From: Prorocentrum cordatum
Lineage: Eukaryota; Sar; Dinophyceae; Prorocentrales; Prorocentraceae
Length of the DNA: 64,000 bases
Assembly (NCBI GenBank): GCA_963575745.1
Contig: CAUYUJ010017627.1
Span: 472,972-536,971 of the forward strand
Direction: 5' to 3'
A program made the translations under genes and the position numbers. Every line of letters starts with the position of its first letter. Position 1 is the first letter of the stretch. Below, in pieces: positions 28,683-40,472 of the stretch. The notes below the pieces were generated by a model. That model was not told where the DNA came from. It did not search any database and saw only the letters and a program-made list of their open reading frames with translations.

Positions 28683-29546
28683 AACAAAAAAACATTTGTA
28701 AGACCTTGATTCCTCGCCCCTCTCCCCACCTCCCCGATGTTGAACGCCTGCGCTGACGACGCACCGACCTTCGAGACGTGCAGAAGCACCGTGAAGGACT
28801 TTCCATTCGTGAGAGGAAAGCATGTCCCATTCTCTTCCTTCTCCTCCTCCGTCTGCTCCTCCTCCCTCGCCCTCCCTCCGCCTGCGGGCAGTCGTTGTTT
28901 TTTTCTGCCCCCCCCCCGTGCGGCGGCGGTCGAGGGCGAGGCCGCGGAACCCCTAACGACAAAAGGCCCCTACCCCCCAAGGTTTCCCCTCCTCTCCTCC
29001 TCTCCGCCCCCCTCCCTCCTCTCCTTCCTGCCCCTCCCTCCTCTCCCCCCTCCCTTCTCACCTGACCCCCTCCCTCCCTCGCCCTCCGCGTGTTTCCGCC
29101 GCGCTCGGCGTGCTCTTTCAAAACGGTGGCTCGTGTGAGAGCTGTTCCTCCCCATCCTCCTCCACCTCCCCTTCCTCCCTCCTCCGTCCCCCTCCTCCTC
29201 GTCCCCCTCGCCCGCCCCATTCGTCCCTCCCCTCCCCTTCCGATCCTCCGCCCTCCCCCCCCGATCGCCTGCGAGGGCGAGCCTCGCGCGCGCGCGCCCG
29301 AGGGCCAGAGGGCCGATCGGGCCAGGGGGCCGAGAGGGCCAATTATAAGGGTAGCCATTCCCGCGTTGTTCGGCGTTGGTTGTCATGTGAAAACGTGTGC
29401 TTATATATATATATATATATATACGTATATCTACATTATATATATACACATTCATGAACTTATACGCATATTTGTGTACATATATGGTTTTGTGTATTAT
29501 ATATAGTATACATATATGTATACACATATTTATACTTATATATGCT

Positions 29547-29584
<38 letters not shown>

Positions 29585-29786
29585 TGCCAACCTCCTGGCT
29601 TTTAAGTTGGGGGATGGGGGTGTATCTTTTCCGGCCATCTATCCTCGCCCGCGGATGTTCCGAGATCGTGCAGCACATACTTTTACACCCCGTTTCCCGG
29701 ACGCCCGCCCGTTTTACGACCCCAATCCAACATATTTATTTTTACGCCCTGGGCGTAAAAAATACGCCCCCCGACCCTCTGGGAAG
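28683..29786. other. Non-coding: C/T-rich DNA and TA microsatellites
   Basis: Pyrimidine-rich DNA to about 29280, then TA tracts (29403-29425 and 29545-29581) and AT-rich DNA, then the TTTTACGCCC hairpin. No supported gene. Confidence 0.6.
29740..29760. repeat. TTTTACGCCC hairpin, copy 2
   Basis: Arms identical to the element at 1329-1359, here with a one-base loop. Confidence 0.8.
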
Positions 29787-30344
29787 GCAGAGTCCGCGGC
29801 GCCCGGGGTCGGCCTGGCCGAGCCCGAGGTCAAGGCGAGCGAAGGTGCCGCTGGCGGCGGGGAGGCGGGGAAGGAACCGGCATCGGCCCCGGCCGGCGGC
29901 AAAGGCGCGGCGGCGGAACCGGCCGCTGGCGAGCAGCCCGCGGAGACCCTCGGGAAGGCGGGGGGCGGCAGCAAGTCTTCGCCTTTGTCGATCGAGGAGC
30001 GGTTCCCCGTCGGCTCCATCGTCATCGGGAAGTCCGCCAGGCACAAGGACAAGTACGACGGGGTCCGGGGCAAGGTGGTGTCGCACCCGGGAGTCGCCAC
30101 GAGGAAGGTGAAGGTCATGCTGCTAAACGGAAGCGCAAAAGACACCAAGCACGACTACAGCCCGGAGCATGTATCCCTGGAGAGCAAGGGCGGCCTCAAG
30201 GACAGCCTGGGCAAGGGCGCAGCGGAGGGGTCCGTGGCGCCGGAGTCTCAAGGGGCGGCGGAGGCCGCGGAGGCCGCGGCCGCAGCCCAGCGCACTGCCG
30301 CCGACCTCTTCGACGACCCAGGTTTGCTGAGCAACCAGGACTGA
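29787..30344 (+). CDS. Gene C, terminal exon with a KOW/SH3-like segment
   Basis: Acceptor GGAAG|G at 29786; 185 codons and TGA at 30342-30344. An Ala/Gly/Glu/Pro-rich, probably disordered N-terminal 70 residues precede a compact basic segment, RFPVGSIVIGKSARHKDKYD then GVRGKVVSHPGVATRKVKVM. The pattern (turn, GKVV, alternating Val/Lys strands) resembles a small beta-barrel such as a KOW or SH3-like motif that binds nucleic acid; this is inference from pattern only. An Ala-rich tail ends in DLFDDPGLLSNQD. Upstream exons were not identified. Confidence 0.6.
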   Translation, partial: AESAAPGVGLAEPEVKASEGAAGGGEAGKEPASAPAGGKGAAAEPAAGEQPAETLGKAGGGSKSSPLSIEERFPVGSIVIGKSARHKDKYDGVRGKVVSHPGVATRKVKVMLLNGSAKDTKHDYSPEHVSLESKGGLKDSLGKGAAEGSVAPESQGAAEAAEAAAAAQRTAADLFDDPGLLSNQD

Positions 30345-30739
30345 GGCGCCGAAGGCTGCCGTGAGAAATTGCGCGGGCCTCAGGTAAGGCGCAGTCTGCG
30401 ATGATAGGGCATCGCGGCGGCCTTGCGTGACGCGGGTGAATGCAGCGCTGCGCTGCAATTTTCATGGGCTTGAGCGCACTTGGTTTGTCTAAGCAGATTG
30501 TTCGGCGGGAGAGCTTCGAGCCCGCGAGACAAAAGTCCCCCCCTGGCCTGGCGGCGGCGAGGCCGACGGCCATGTGATCGCATGGTCGGCGTTCCTGGGG
30601 AAGCCGCCCCGATTGCACGTGGCGAGGTTTAGTTACCTTTCAATCCAAACGTAATTTTACTCAAGTGGCCTACGCCATTCCGCCGGCCCCCAGAAGGAGT
30701 GAGAGTTTGAGACGATCGTGGAAGTTATCTAGTGGGTCA

Positions 30740-31090
30740 GGAGCTTCTTGGATAAATATGAGGGGCTCTCGGGATGCCTCTCAGGGGCTTTTTGGAAGGC
30801 TCTTGGGGGCATATGGAGCGCGCTTTGGGGCCTCTTGGGGACCTCTTGGGGGCCTCTTGGGGGCTTCTGTGGAGTTTCTTGGGGGCCTCTTGGGGCCTCT
30901 CGGGGGCCTCTCGGGCGGCTCTTGGGGTCATCTAGAGGAAAAAATGCTCGAAATGTCCGTGCGTATTCCTCCTCTTGGGTCCCTCTTAGGGCCGTATTGT
31001 AGCTCTCTTGGGCCGTCCTGGGGGCCCCTGGGGCCGTCTGTCTAGGGGCCCTCTTGGGGCGTCTTGGGGCCCTCTTGGGGGCTCATGGGC
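30740..31090. repeat. CTTGGGG-family repeat, copy 1
   Basis: Degenerate GGGGCCTCTTGGGG units every 15-20 bp. Related clusters lie at about 48060-48230 (same orientation) and 52595-53130 (opposite orientation). Confidence 0.75.
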
Positions 31091-31299
31091 CGTCTTGCGG
31101 TGCGCGCGCGCTCGGTGCCGGTGGCCACTCAGCGAAACCAGCGGTAGCCGTCGAGCCAGAAGGCCAGTCAACATATACCATCCAGTCGGCAAGCAAGCAA
31201 GCGCGCAAAGCCTGCCCCAACCAGCTAGTCAGACAGCGAGCCAGGCATGAAACGAGCCAACCAACCGGAGCCGCCGAGGGTCGCGAGGGCAGCGCGCCC

Positions 31300-31925
31300 A
31301 CCTCTGCCACGAGGAGGAGGAGGGGCACGATATGGGGGGGGAGGACGAGGAAATAGAGGAAGAGGAGGAGGAGGAGGAGGAGGAGGAGGAGGATGAGGAG
31401 GACGAGGAGGACGAGGAGTACGAGGAGGACAATGAGGAGTGGGGCCAGGGGAAAGGGAGGAGGAGGAGGAGGAGGAGGAGGGTCGGGGGGGGGGGGGGGC
31501 GCTGGGCGCGGAGGGAGCGGACGTGGGGGGGGGGGGGAGGGGGGGGGGAGGGAAAATGGCGAAGACGCGAGGAGGAGGAGGGCGGGGGGGGGAGGAGGAG
31601 GAGGAGGGGGAGGAGGAGGAGGGGGAGGAGGAGGAAGACGAGGAGGACGAGGAGGAGGTAGGGCGATCGGACAAGGGGGCGGGGAATGCGGAGGAGGGGG
31701 AGGACGGAAAGGACGAGGAGGAGGTAGGGCGATCGGACAAGGGGGCGGGGAATGCGGAGGAGGGGGAGGACGGAATGGACGAGGAGGAGGATAAGGAGGG
31801 GAGGGGGAGGATAATGAGGAAGATGGCGACGAGGAAGGGGAGGATGAAGGGGGGGGCGAGGAGGGGGGCGGGGGGCGGGTGAGGATGGTGATGATGATGA
31901 TGATGATGATCATGATGATGATGAT
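31300..31925. repeat. (GGA)n region with a 63-bp tandem duplication and GAT tail
   Basis: Long purine triplet region. At about 31652-31780 a 63-bp unit containing GTAGGGCGATCGGACAAGGG occurs twice. A GAT tract ends it (about 31885-31924). Confidence 0.85.
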
Positions 31926-32149
31926 GTTTTTTTGCCGTTGATGAGTCCGCGGCAAAGGTGCATGCAGCGACTGAGAGACACTATATGTCACTATATGATG
32001 CTATTTGCCCCAAAGAGAGAGAAGCCATGACTATTTTATGGCCCTGGCGTTAAACACTTAAGGCCTGCCTCGAGCATGCGAGCGGCTGCTGGCCCTCCGG
32101 CGCCTCTTGTTTGCAGGCGCAACTCAAGCTCAACGTGGGGGGGCTCGGC

Positions 32150-33115
32150 CCGCGCCCTGCCTCGAAGCACGCCGCCGCCGCTCACATCGTTCCAGGGCGA
32201 AGAGCACCGACCTCTGTCGGCAGCTCTACCCTGGCCACTTGAATAGCGCTGACCGCGACGGGGGTGGCCTGGCGGCTGCAGCGCAGGCCCGCAACGCAGT
32301 CGCGCGGGGCGCCGACCAGGCGGCGTTCGACCACGGCGACCAGAAGGCCCTCTCTGACGCGGTGGACAGCGCCGCGCTAGACGGGCTCCCGGCGGGCGCC
32401 GCCTTGGCTGGCCGGGCGCGTCCCAGGCCCCGGGCGCGGCCGCGTGGCTCCAGGCGCCGCCCTCCGACGCCGCCGGCACCGCGTTCCCGCGCGGCCTCCT
32501 GCAGGTCGGCCTGCAGAGGCGGCTGCGAGTCCAGCGAATGCAGGAGGAGCGCTTCTGCCCAGCCTGCGGCGCGGTGATGGGCGTCGTCTGCGACCGCGCC
32601 CTGCCCGCCGCGGCGACCGGGACAATCGCCGCAGCGCCTGCGCAACCGGGCCCTCGACGCCCCGGCCGCGAGCCACGCCTGGGCGGAGTTGGAGCGCCCC
32701 CCAGGTGGGCGACAAAGGCCGCCGCCCTGCCGACGCCCACCTGCCGCGGTGGCGAAACGGCGCGGCGGCCGCCTGGGACTTTGCCGCCGCGTCGGGGCGG
32801 CGCGCCGACCCCCTCGCCGCGTCGGCCGCTTCGTCATGCGCGGCGACGGAGCGGTGCGAGGAGTTCAAGAGGCGGCGCCAAGACACCGCGCGGCTGCGCG
32901 CGGCGCAGTGTTTCACCTTCATCCCCATGGGCGGTGGAAGCCCACGGCGGCGGGCGGGGCCGCGAGGCGCGCAGGGCCTTCGGGGCCTTGGCCAAGTGGG
33001 TGGCTGACGCCGCGGAGGAAGACGCCAGTTTGGTTGCGGACCAACGCGCCCGGAGACTTCCCGTCTTCCTGCACGTGGCAAACACGCGGACAATGTTGGT
33101 AGGGCTTCGGAATGG
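32150..33115 (+). pseudogene. 3' tail of a decayed LINE (non-LTR retrotransposon)
   Basis: Three frames must be combined. The stretch at about 32415-32580 gives AWLQAPPSDAAGTAFPRGLL then RLRVQRMQEERFCPACGAVM. After a shift, RRPADAHLPRWRNGAAAAWD and CFTFIPM follow; after another, EAHGGGRGREARRAFGALAK and LHVANTRTMLVGL. This order (APPSD...FCPxCG...RRPADxxLPRW...DFAxxSG...EAxGGxWG...LHxxNAR) matches, from memory, the C-terminal tail after reverse transcriptase in dinoflagellate LINEs. Frameshifts show it is dead. Reverse transcriptase itself is missing, consistent with another truncated or rearranged copy. Confidence 0.6.
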
Positions 33116-35189
33116 ATCCCGCAGAGGGCAATCCCCACCAAGCCGCAGCGCGCTGGGCTCCGTCGGCCACCCCGCCCAGGTCGCCGCCGTAGGGTCCGTG
33201 GCCTCGTCGCGGGTGGCTCTTCTTCCCCGGCTCCTGGCCCGGCCTGTCTGCTTGCGGTTGTTTGCCTTCCCTCTTCCATGTCCCCCCCCTCCCTCCGCTT
33301 CTGGTCGTTGCTTCCCCCCCTTTCCTTTCCTCCTGCTCCCTGCCTGCTGTCTCCGCCTGGCCCCTCTTTTGCCTGCCCGCCCGCCCGCCGCTGGCCCTGG
33401 CCTCCCGCCTCGGCGTTCGTCGTCGCCCGCCTGCTTCTCCCCATCCTCGGCCCCGCCCGCCGGACAGCGCGGCCTGCCCGGGGCCAGCGCGGCGGCGCGT
33501 AGGGCTTCGACAGATGGGGCGGCCCGCTGGCGGAAGCCTGGCGGATGCCCCCCCCCCCCCCCGCTCGCTCTATTCGCTCGCCGCCTTGGGTCCTGCCAGG
33601 CCCCTGGGGGCTCCAGCGCGCTGTCGGGGGGCGCCAGGTGCGCCCGTGTGCGCGCGTGTTAGGAACTCGGAAGCTTTGTTTGTTCACCGCAGGTTTTGCT
33701 CGAAGGGCGTTCTGTCCGCTGGGTCCCGCGGGGTCCTGCGCGAGCAGAGTCTGGCAAACGTCGAGAGCCAGCGCTCACGATGAATAACGGGCGCGGGTCG
33801 AGATGATAACCGCGTTTAATCTTCGGCGTTCACGTTCCGTCCACGGCGCTCTCGCCCTGCAGGCGGCCCCAAAGGCCCAGCTCGCATTCCGAGCGCCTCC
33901 CTCGTGCGCGGCGTTGACCTGAGCGGCTGGGGCGTGACGAAAACGAGCCAGGTCGGGGTAATTAAGCCCGCTCTCTGGCGCCCAACGCTTTGCGAGCAAA
34001 CTCCGGGGCGCGAACGCACCGTTAGCCGGCGCTGCGGGGCCGCGGAACATACAATTCCATTATATTGGACAGCGCCGTCGGCCTCAGCTTGACCTTGGAA
34101 GTTATGCTGACATCAGTCGTGAGATGGGCTGCACTGCCGGCAACCGCTCTGGCCAAGGCTCTGCAAACATATTGCTAGGGTGCGTAATGTTGGCCTGAGC
34201 GCGCCATGAACAATCTTCTGATTGCGCGCAAGAAGCGTCCTGTGCGCGCGCCCGCGCGAACACTTGCCTGGGCCAGGAGCGGCCTGGAGCTTGCCCCGGA
34301 GATCCGGCGCGCGCACGCACATCACACGAGTAGGAGCGCGCCTCAGAAGAGGCACGTCGGCATCCTGGGGCCGGTTCACGCACTGATCACATTCAATGGC
34401 ATTAGACGCGGGGGAGGAGGAGATAGCAAGAAGAGGAGGCCACCTCCAGGAGGTGGGGGCCGGGGCAACCCAGGTGGCAGGTATGGGATGCCCCATCCAT
34501 CCTCACGCACTGGCTCTGATGTGCTGAGCTAGCATGTGAACAACGGCGCGCAGCAACTGACTGCCAAGTCGAAGCTGCCCCTGCTGCCACCTGGGGAAAT
34601 CTGGAACTCCTCAGTACTGGTTTCTGTCACGCAGCGGGGGGGCCGTCTTGCCACCGGGCGGCGCTCCAGAATTCGAGCGGAGCCCCCCCCCCCCCCGGTG
34701 AGTGTTGAGCGCACGTGTCTCGCGAATGTGCTCGAGCCCAAAGTTAACAGTGGCAGCATTCGTAAGAACTTATGTCAGCAACGATGGCTATGCCGATCGA
34801 GGGACAGGCGACCTCGCAAAATGCCGAGACGTGAGGGGAGGAGAGGCGCCGCTGGAGGTCCCCAGAGCGTCTCATCCTTCAGAAAAAGGTCGAAAACGAA
34901 ACATTGCGAACGTTTGATGCGCCGCGGCACGGGCTGCGCTGCGGCGCCTGAAAACTCTTGCGATCTAGGCGGCCAGCAAAGGTCGTCGCATTCCTCGGAA
35001 CCAGGCCGTCCGAGAGGGCCCACAGTAACAGGGAGGAGACATTGGGCAGCCTCGGGAGAAAAGGTGAGGTCGGAAAAAGTCAAAACCTCCTTGGCCCCAT
35101 AATCGTTCAGAAAGGAAACCGCATCGCGATGCGCGCCTTGTCCTTGACTACTCGGCGCAGTGCTGGAACATTTGGTCTCCATCATTCAG
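33116..35189. other. GC-rich non-coding DNA
   Basis: After the LINE tail comes a C/T-rich stretch (33.2-33.6 kb), then unique DNA. Short open frames on both strands (for example 34206-34532) lack convincing composition. A C homopolymer lies at 34685-34697. Confidence 0.4.
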
Positions 35190-35900
35190 GCCTATTGTCC
35201 TCGGCGATCTGTTTGGGCGTTAGCCTGCATGTTCAACTGCTCGTGTGCCTCGGCAATGTCAGGCTTGTAGTCTGCTGCAGCCAGAACTGCAAGAACGCCC
35301 TTGGGAGAGTCGAAGGCAACGCGTTCAACCAGCGTCTTGCGAGCAGCAAAGAACTTGAGACAGTGACCGCATTGCTTTGTGTTCCCCACGCGCCCTCGTA
35401 CTCTCCGAACGAGAGACCATGATGGCGGACCGCATGTTGTCTGAATCCCTGCACGGTAACCAATCACTACACTTTACACCAGCAGCATTCGCAGTCTCGC
35501 TTTTGAGGAGCGCCCTGCGTCGTGATCGGGTGCATCGCGTCGTCTCCCGCGTTCGACAACACCAGCAAACGTGCACCTAGCGGCGTAAACAGTGCTGATC
35601 GCGAGGGCAGCCGCGAGGGCTTGTTTCAATTATTGAGCGCTGCGCTAGATCTTGTCTTCCCCAGCCGCGACGGTAAGGTTTTGTAAGGAGATATTGTCAT
35701 ATTTGGCGTAGAAGTAGCCGAGCCACTTGAGGTCTCCGAAGACCTGGGCAAAGCCTTCCAATGTTGGGCAAAGCCTGGCGATTGCGATCAAGCGCGCTGG
35801 TCCGTCACGCAGGGGCCGACCAAGAGGATGAAGCACCCGGACCTTCAAGATAGCACTGAGGCCGGCGCTCTGGACTGTCGTTGGCACTAGTCGCATCTAG
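35190..35900 (-). pseudogene. Decayed minus-strand coding tail (zinc-finger-like), probable LINE 3' part
   Basis: On the minus strand 35645-35890 reads LSAILKVRVLHPLGRPLRDG and LEGFAQVFGDLKWLGYF. Next, across frames, come FRQHAVRHHGLSFGEYEGAW and TKQCGHCLKFFAARKTLVER. The Cys/His spacing recalls degenerate zinc fingers seen at the C-terminus of dinoflagellate LINE polyproteins. Frame changes show decay. It lies downstream, in minus orientation, of the reverse-transcriptase-like stretch at 36.4-37.5 kb, so it is probably the same element. Confidence 0.4.
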
Positions 35901-36144
35901 GTTTGCGGATGACTGCGCGGATCATGTTGGTAAGGTCGTCGCTGGGCTGGGCCTCCAGGGTTGAACTAAAGGGCGTCCGTGTGCCTGCCTGGCCATGCCA
36001 ATGGCTTGCTCGAGGTCAGAGTGAGGGGGCCGAACTGTCATTCATTGTCCCTGGGTGCGTGGCTGAAGAAGGAGTTCGTGGTGAGAATTCTGCTTGTTGC
36101 GTTGTTGTTGTTGCTGCTGCTGTTGTTGTTTATTATTGTCGTCG

Positions 36145-36330
36145 TCCCACCCGCGACCCACCCCGCGACCCGCCCCGCGACCCACCCCGCGACCCACCCC
36201 GCGACCCACCCCGCGACCCGCCCGCAACCCAACCTGCGACCCACCCCGTGACCCACCCCCGACCCACCCGCGACCCACCCGCGACCCACCCCGCGACCCA
36301 TCCGCGACACACCCGCGACCTACCCAAATT
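36145..36330. repeat. 12-bp minisatellite GCGACCCACCCC
   Basis: About 15 units of CCCGCGACCCAC-type repeat. It interrupts the minus-strand LINE relic. Confidence 0.85.
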
Positions 36331-36445
36331 GGTTTAACTGAAAAATTCGTGCTTGCGGCGGGCTCGTTGTAGAATTTGTGGAACTTTGGCGCCTGCGGCG
36401 GGCTTCTCCAGAGTCTCGCTCACTGCTGACGTCCCCACGGCCCCC

Positions 36446-37513
36446 TCATTCTTTTCCGCATCTGCGGGGTGCTACGCATTCAAATCCTGACCACCCCGCG
36501 AAGTTTACGCCGCCCAGAAACAGCGGTATGCCAGCGATTTGCTGGCTGTGGCCCCGAAGAGGCCGCGTTGTCGAGCATCGTGCCCAGGTGATAGATTCAA
36601 CGAACAGCAAACATATGTATCTCCCATAGAGTTTGGCCGCGAGCGGGATTTTGTCTTGCGGGTCGGCCAGGGGGGCCCTCTTGGCCTTGCGAGGCCCTTG
36701 GCTTCCAAACCGAAGCACAGCCTCCGACTCACCTCTCTCTGCGTGGAACCCGATGCTTCTCGAACCGAAGGCGTCGAACATTATGCTGCCAACGATGGGA
36801 AGAGGCCTGAGTATGACACCCGCTCTGGCTAGCAGCATAAACATGTTGTCGTCAAAGGCATCGAACACTAAGCTGCCAGCGATGGGAAGAGGCCTGAGTA
36901 TGACATCCGCTCTGGCTAGCAGCATAAGCATGTTGTCGTCAAAGAAGACCATGTCCATCGAGAGTCTTGTGTACGTGGGCAGATCAGAGGCAGCGTAAAT
37001 TCCAACAGATCGGTAATCGTGCTCGGGCACGCTCAGATCCACCTCCAACGTGAAAAGTTGGTGCCGAACCTGTTCCATGATTAGGGACATGACATAGTTG
37101 TGCTCCTGGTTTCCCAGATGGCGGTCTAGCCCGGCACAGATTCGGGAAAATTCTAAACCGGCGCTTCGAGGAACAAAGAACCAAAGGTTTGGGCATGCAT
37201 CGGCGATTCGGGCGCGAAGCTGGTGCGTGATCCCGTCGAAGGCCGGGAGGGGCCCACTGCCAGGGGCGCGCTGCGCGAGTTTCCCGGGGCCTGTCGGGGG
37301 CACCTCGTTCGACGCACCTGCCTCCGCGATGAATTGCATGGCAGATCTGCAGGGGCTCTTTTGAAGGTTCGACAGGGGCAAAAAGCGCGGGGAGCTTCTT
37401 GGCAACGCCTGCCCGCTGAAACAAGCGACGCGCGAGAGCGACGACGTCGGAGCCCGCTCGCGCCACGCCGCCGCGCTGTCCGGGGCTAGCCAGGGGAGGA
37501 AGCAGGGGGGCAA
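36446..37513 (-). pseudogene. Reverse-transcriptase-like fragment of a minus-strand LINE, with internal duplication
   Basis: An open minus-strand frame of 355 codons. Downstream of ICAGLDRHLGNQEHNYVMSL it has LPTYTRLSMDMVFFDDNMLM: the (F/Y)xDD box typical of motif C of reverse transcriptase. Further on, IGFHAERGESEAVLRFGSQG corresponds to the usual region with a basic-Ser/Thr-Glu turn after the catalytic box. A 29-residue unit starting FDDNM(L/F)MLLARA(D/G)VILR is repeated in tandem (87 bp; repeat starts near 36773 and 36860), which would disturb the fold. With the damaged flanks, this is a relic. The assignment rests on pattern recognition, not alignment. Confidence 0.5.
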
Positions 37514-40420
37514 CGGCGGCTCTGATCAAGCTGCGAGATCTTCTGCCAAACTGCGACGACCCGAAGATCGATCGGCGGTTGTCTCTCATTGTCGGCCCCC
37601 CCTTCTTGAATTGCGCCCAGCCCTTCTTCTATCGAGTTGGCCCCAGGGTCCGGATCTTGGATGTCAATAGTGGTAGGGGTTGCGATAGCGGGCGAGCGAG
37701 CACGCGCGCTGCGTTGCCAGCGACGCCGTCGGCGCCACTCGCGGATGCTGTGGTTTTCCTGCGCCTTTGAAGTACCTGCGCCGACGCGATCAAATCACAT
37801 GGTTCTACGCCAACATTGGCCAAGAAGCCTTCTGGCAGATCGCCAGCAGAAGCAGCGTGCCGTTCTTTGTCTTGTACGGTCACGACTGGTGCCGCTTCGT
37901 GCAACGCACAGCGTTGCGCGCGCACGTTAACGCGCAGCGTGGCGCGCGCACGTCGGGGACGGCTGCGCCTGATGCGAGGTGCATCCCGTCGTAGCATTCC
38001 GTGAAAGACAAGACCCGCCGGTTGGTTTTTAATTTTTCATGGGCGCCCTGGCGGGCCCCGGGCGCGCGAAAGCTGCCGCGTGATCTCGGCTCGATCACTG
38101 GCCAAGAATACATTGTGAAAGCTCCGGTGGCGCTTGCGATCATCTTCTCGAAGCAGCAGTTTGACCTGCGCGGTCGAGAGAAGCAAACGCGCCCGCCTAC
38201 GCGGCGTGCCTCCAGAGGCAGTTTGACCCACCGTGCTGGTCAATGGACTCGTCCTCCTCTGGGACTGCCAAGATCTGATGGGGCCTCGAGTTGTCGAAGA
38301 CGTACTTCCGCAGATTGGTGGACCTTGGGATTCCCGGGTCGTTTCTGGCTGGCGCCACTGATGCTTCGAATCCGGGCAAGATCGGCGCGGGCCCCGGCAT
38401 TCGACTCCGGGATGAGCGCGCGCCAAGCTCGATGCCTAGACCCCCGTCGGCCCTGGACAAATTCCAAATCACGAACGCGCACGCGCGCGCTGCCGTGCTG
38501 TTGCCGCAGGGACTGCGCCCCGCGGAAAGCTGCAACCAGGTGAGTAATCTTCCGCTTCGTTCCAAGCTCCTGGAGTGCCTTAGGACCGTGGCCATGGTGC
38601 CCATGAGAGTGAGGTTTTTGGGAGACCCGCGCCTGTCTTGGCGCCTCGCCTCTGGCCGTGCTACGCCGCGGGGGGGCGCGGGGGTGGGCGTCGCGCAAGA
38701 AATCTTTATCGCGTTCGCAGTGGTCTGCGGGATGATCGTCGAAGTCTGGCTTCGGAGCGCCCAGCTCCACCGCGCGCTGAAAGTGCGAGCGGGCTCCATG
38801 GTCATCGAATGAGTCTCGTCGCTTCGTCGCCTTTGATCGCCGGGGAGAAGTGCCCCTGGGCAGGCTAGACTGGAAATGGTGCCCGAAGCGGAACTGCCGC
38901 GTGATCATTGGTCGCGATTTCCAAGTCGATGTCTCGGGCAACAGTGGCGTCTCAAACCCGGTGGCGGGCGAGGCGCGCGAGGCGGTCAGCTCTCTGCCAT
39001 TCCCGGCCGCTTGATTGCGGCGCGGGGCGGGGTGGGGTGGGGGGGGGGGGGGGGGAAGTGGCAGCCGAAGTGGAGCCGTGGGCTGGGGGGGGGGAGAGCG
39101 GGGGGCCAGAGGTCAAGTTCTGCGCGGCGACGGTGAAACTCCGCTCCCGGCTTGTTCTCTGCATCTGCATTACTTCCCGCGCCGTTGGACAGCGCGGAGT
39201 CCAGGGCGCCATTGGCGCCGAGATGTTCGGGCGCAAGACTCGCGCAGGCGTTGCAGAGGTATTTCGCAACCGTCTGTCGATCAGAGACTGCGCATCGACG
39301 CCGCGCGGCCCGTGCCCGACCGCGATGTCGCGCCGCCGGCGGCAAGCGTGGCCAGCGACGTTCAAGAGGCGAGGGCATTCGTGCAAAATGCGGCAGTAGC
39401 GAGGCAGAGCCCGACGCGAGTCGGCGCAAGGGATGTCTTTTGCTAACCCAGAGTGAGCGCCGACATATTCGAAATTCGTCGGCGCCCACGCCCCGCCCGA
39501 TGAGCGCCCCCCCCCGGGCGCCTCGCCTCGCGAGTGCCAGCCAAGGGAACGCTTCGCCCGTGAGAAACTTATGCGATGTAAGCGATGCGCTTAGGAACGC
39601 GCAAGGCAGGGAAGCGTTTGTTGCGGAGCGCCCAGGGGTCGAGCGTCAACGCGCCGGTGGAAATGAGCCGAAGGAATTTGGAACATGTAGCCCTCGCCCC
39701 TTGGCGCTGACAAAGAATAGTCTGCCTGGCGAGCGGCGGCGGGGGGTCGGCTAGATTCGTAATTGCCGGCTGCGCGGGGTTTAAAATCACGCGTGGCGCC
39801 GTTGGGGGCCGTCGGCGATCGAGATGCGATGCGTGGTCGAGCTTGGCCCAATCCAGGCCGTCAGGGTCCGTCGCGACGTTCGACTGTCAGAGGTCGGGAA
39901 GTCCCGGCGGCTCGCAAAGCTGCGTGGGGACGAGCCCGCCTAGCGCATCACCCAAGTCATTCCATGGTTGACCGCAATTCTCTGGGATGCGCAAGGCCGT
40001 GCAGTACGATGCTTTCGCCTTGGCCATGGCGGGGTGCCCCTGAAGACCACGCCCGGCTTCTTCGATGACCCCCGAAACGACAAATTGATCTTGATGTTCA
40101 GGTCTGACTGTTGCCGAAAAAGCGCCACCTTGAGAGTCCCCGGTCGAGAACCTGGAGAGCCCGCGCCAGGGCCCACTGAGCTGCCAGGGCCTCAGCCAAG
40201 AAGGGATCCCCATACTTTAAACACATCCACTAAATCAAAAGTCTGCGCTGCGTACCCCAAGAGCTGCGATATTGTCCGGATCCACGGCGATGATGACACA
40301 AACCCAATTTGGAGGCCTGGAGCGGGACCTCTGCGGGAACAGAAGAGCCCAGCGGAAATATATACCTCCCCTTCCAGAGCCGCTGATGTAGATCCACATC
40401 TCCTGCCAAGTAGATGTCTT

Positions 40421-40472
<52 letters not shown>

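Noticed and set aside
28054-29358. Minus-strand frame of about 434 codons
   Set aside because: Built from C/T-rich and GGA repeat DNA; Gly/Arg-rich with no motif.
32377-33687. Minus-strand frame of about 436 codons
   Set aside because: Shadow of the GC-rich LINE tail, whose motifs lie on the plus strand.
34206-34532. Plus-strand frame with Gly/Pro/Arg-rich end
   Set aside because: The opposite strand is equally open and no splice site or motif decides; not annotated as a gene.
37780-37920. Plus-strand peptide ITWFYANIGQEAFWQIASRS
   Set aside because: It reads well but is isolated, while neighbouring relics point to the minus strand; kept only as an uncertainty in the LINE relic entry.
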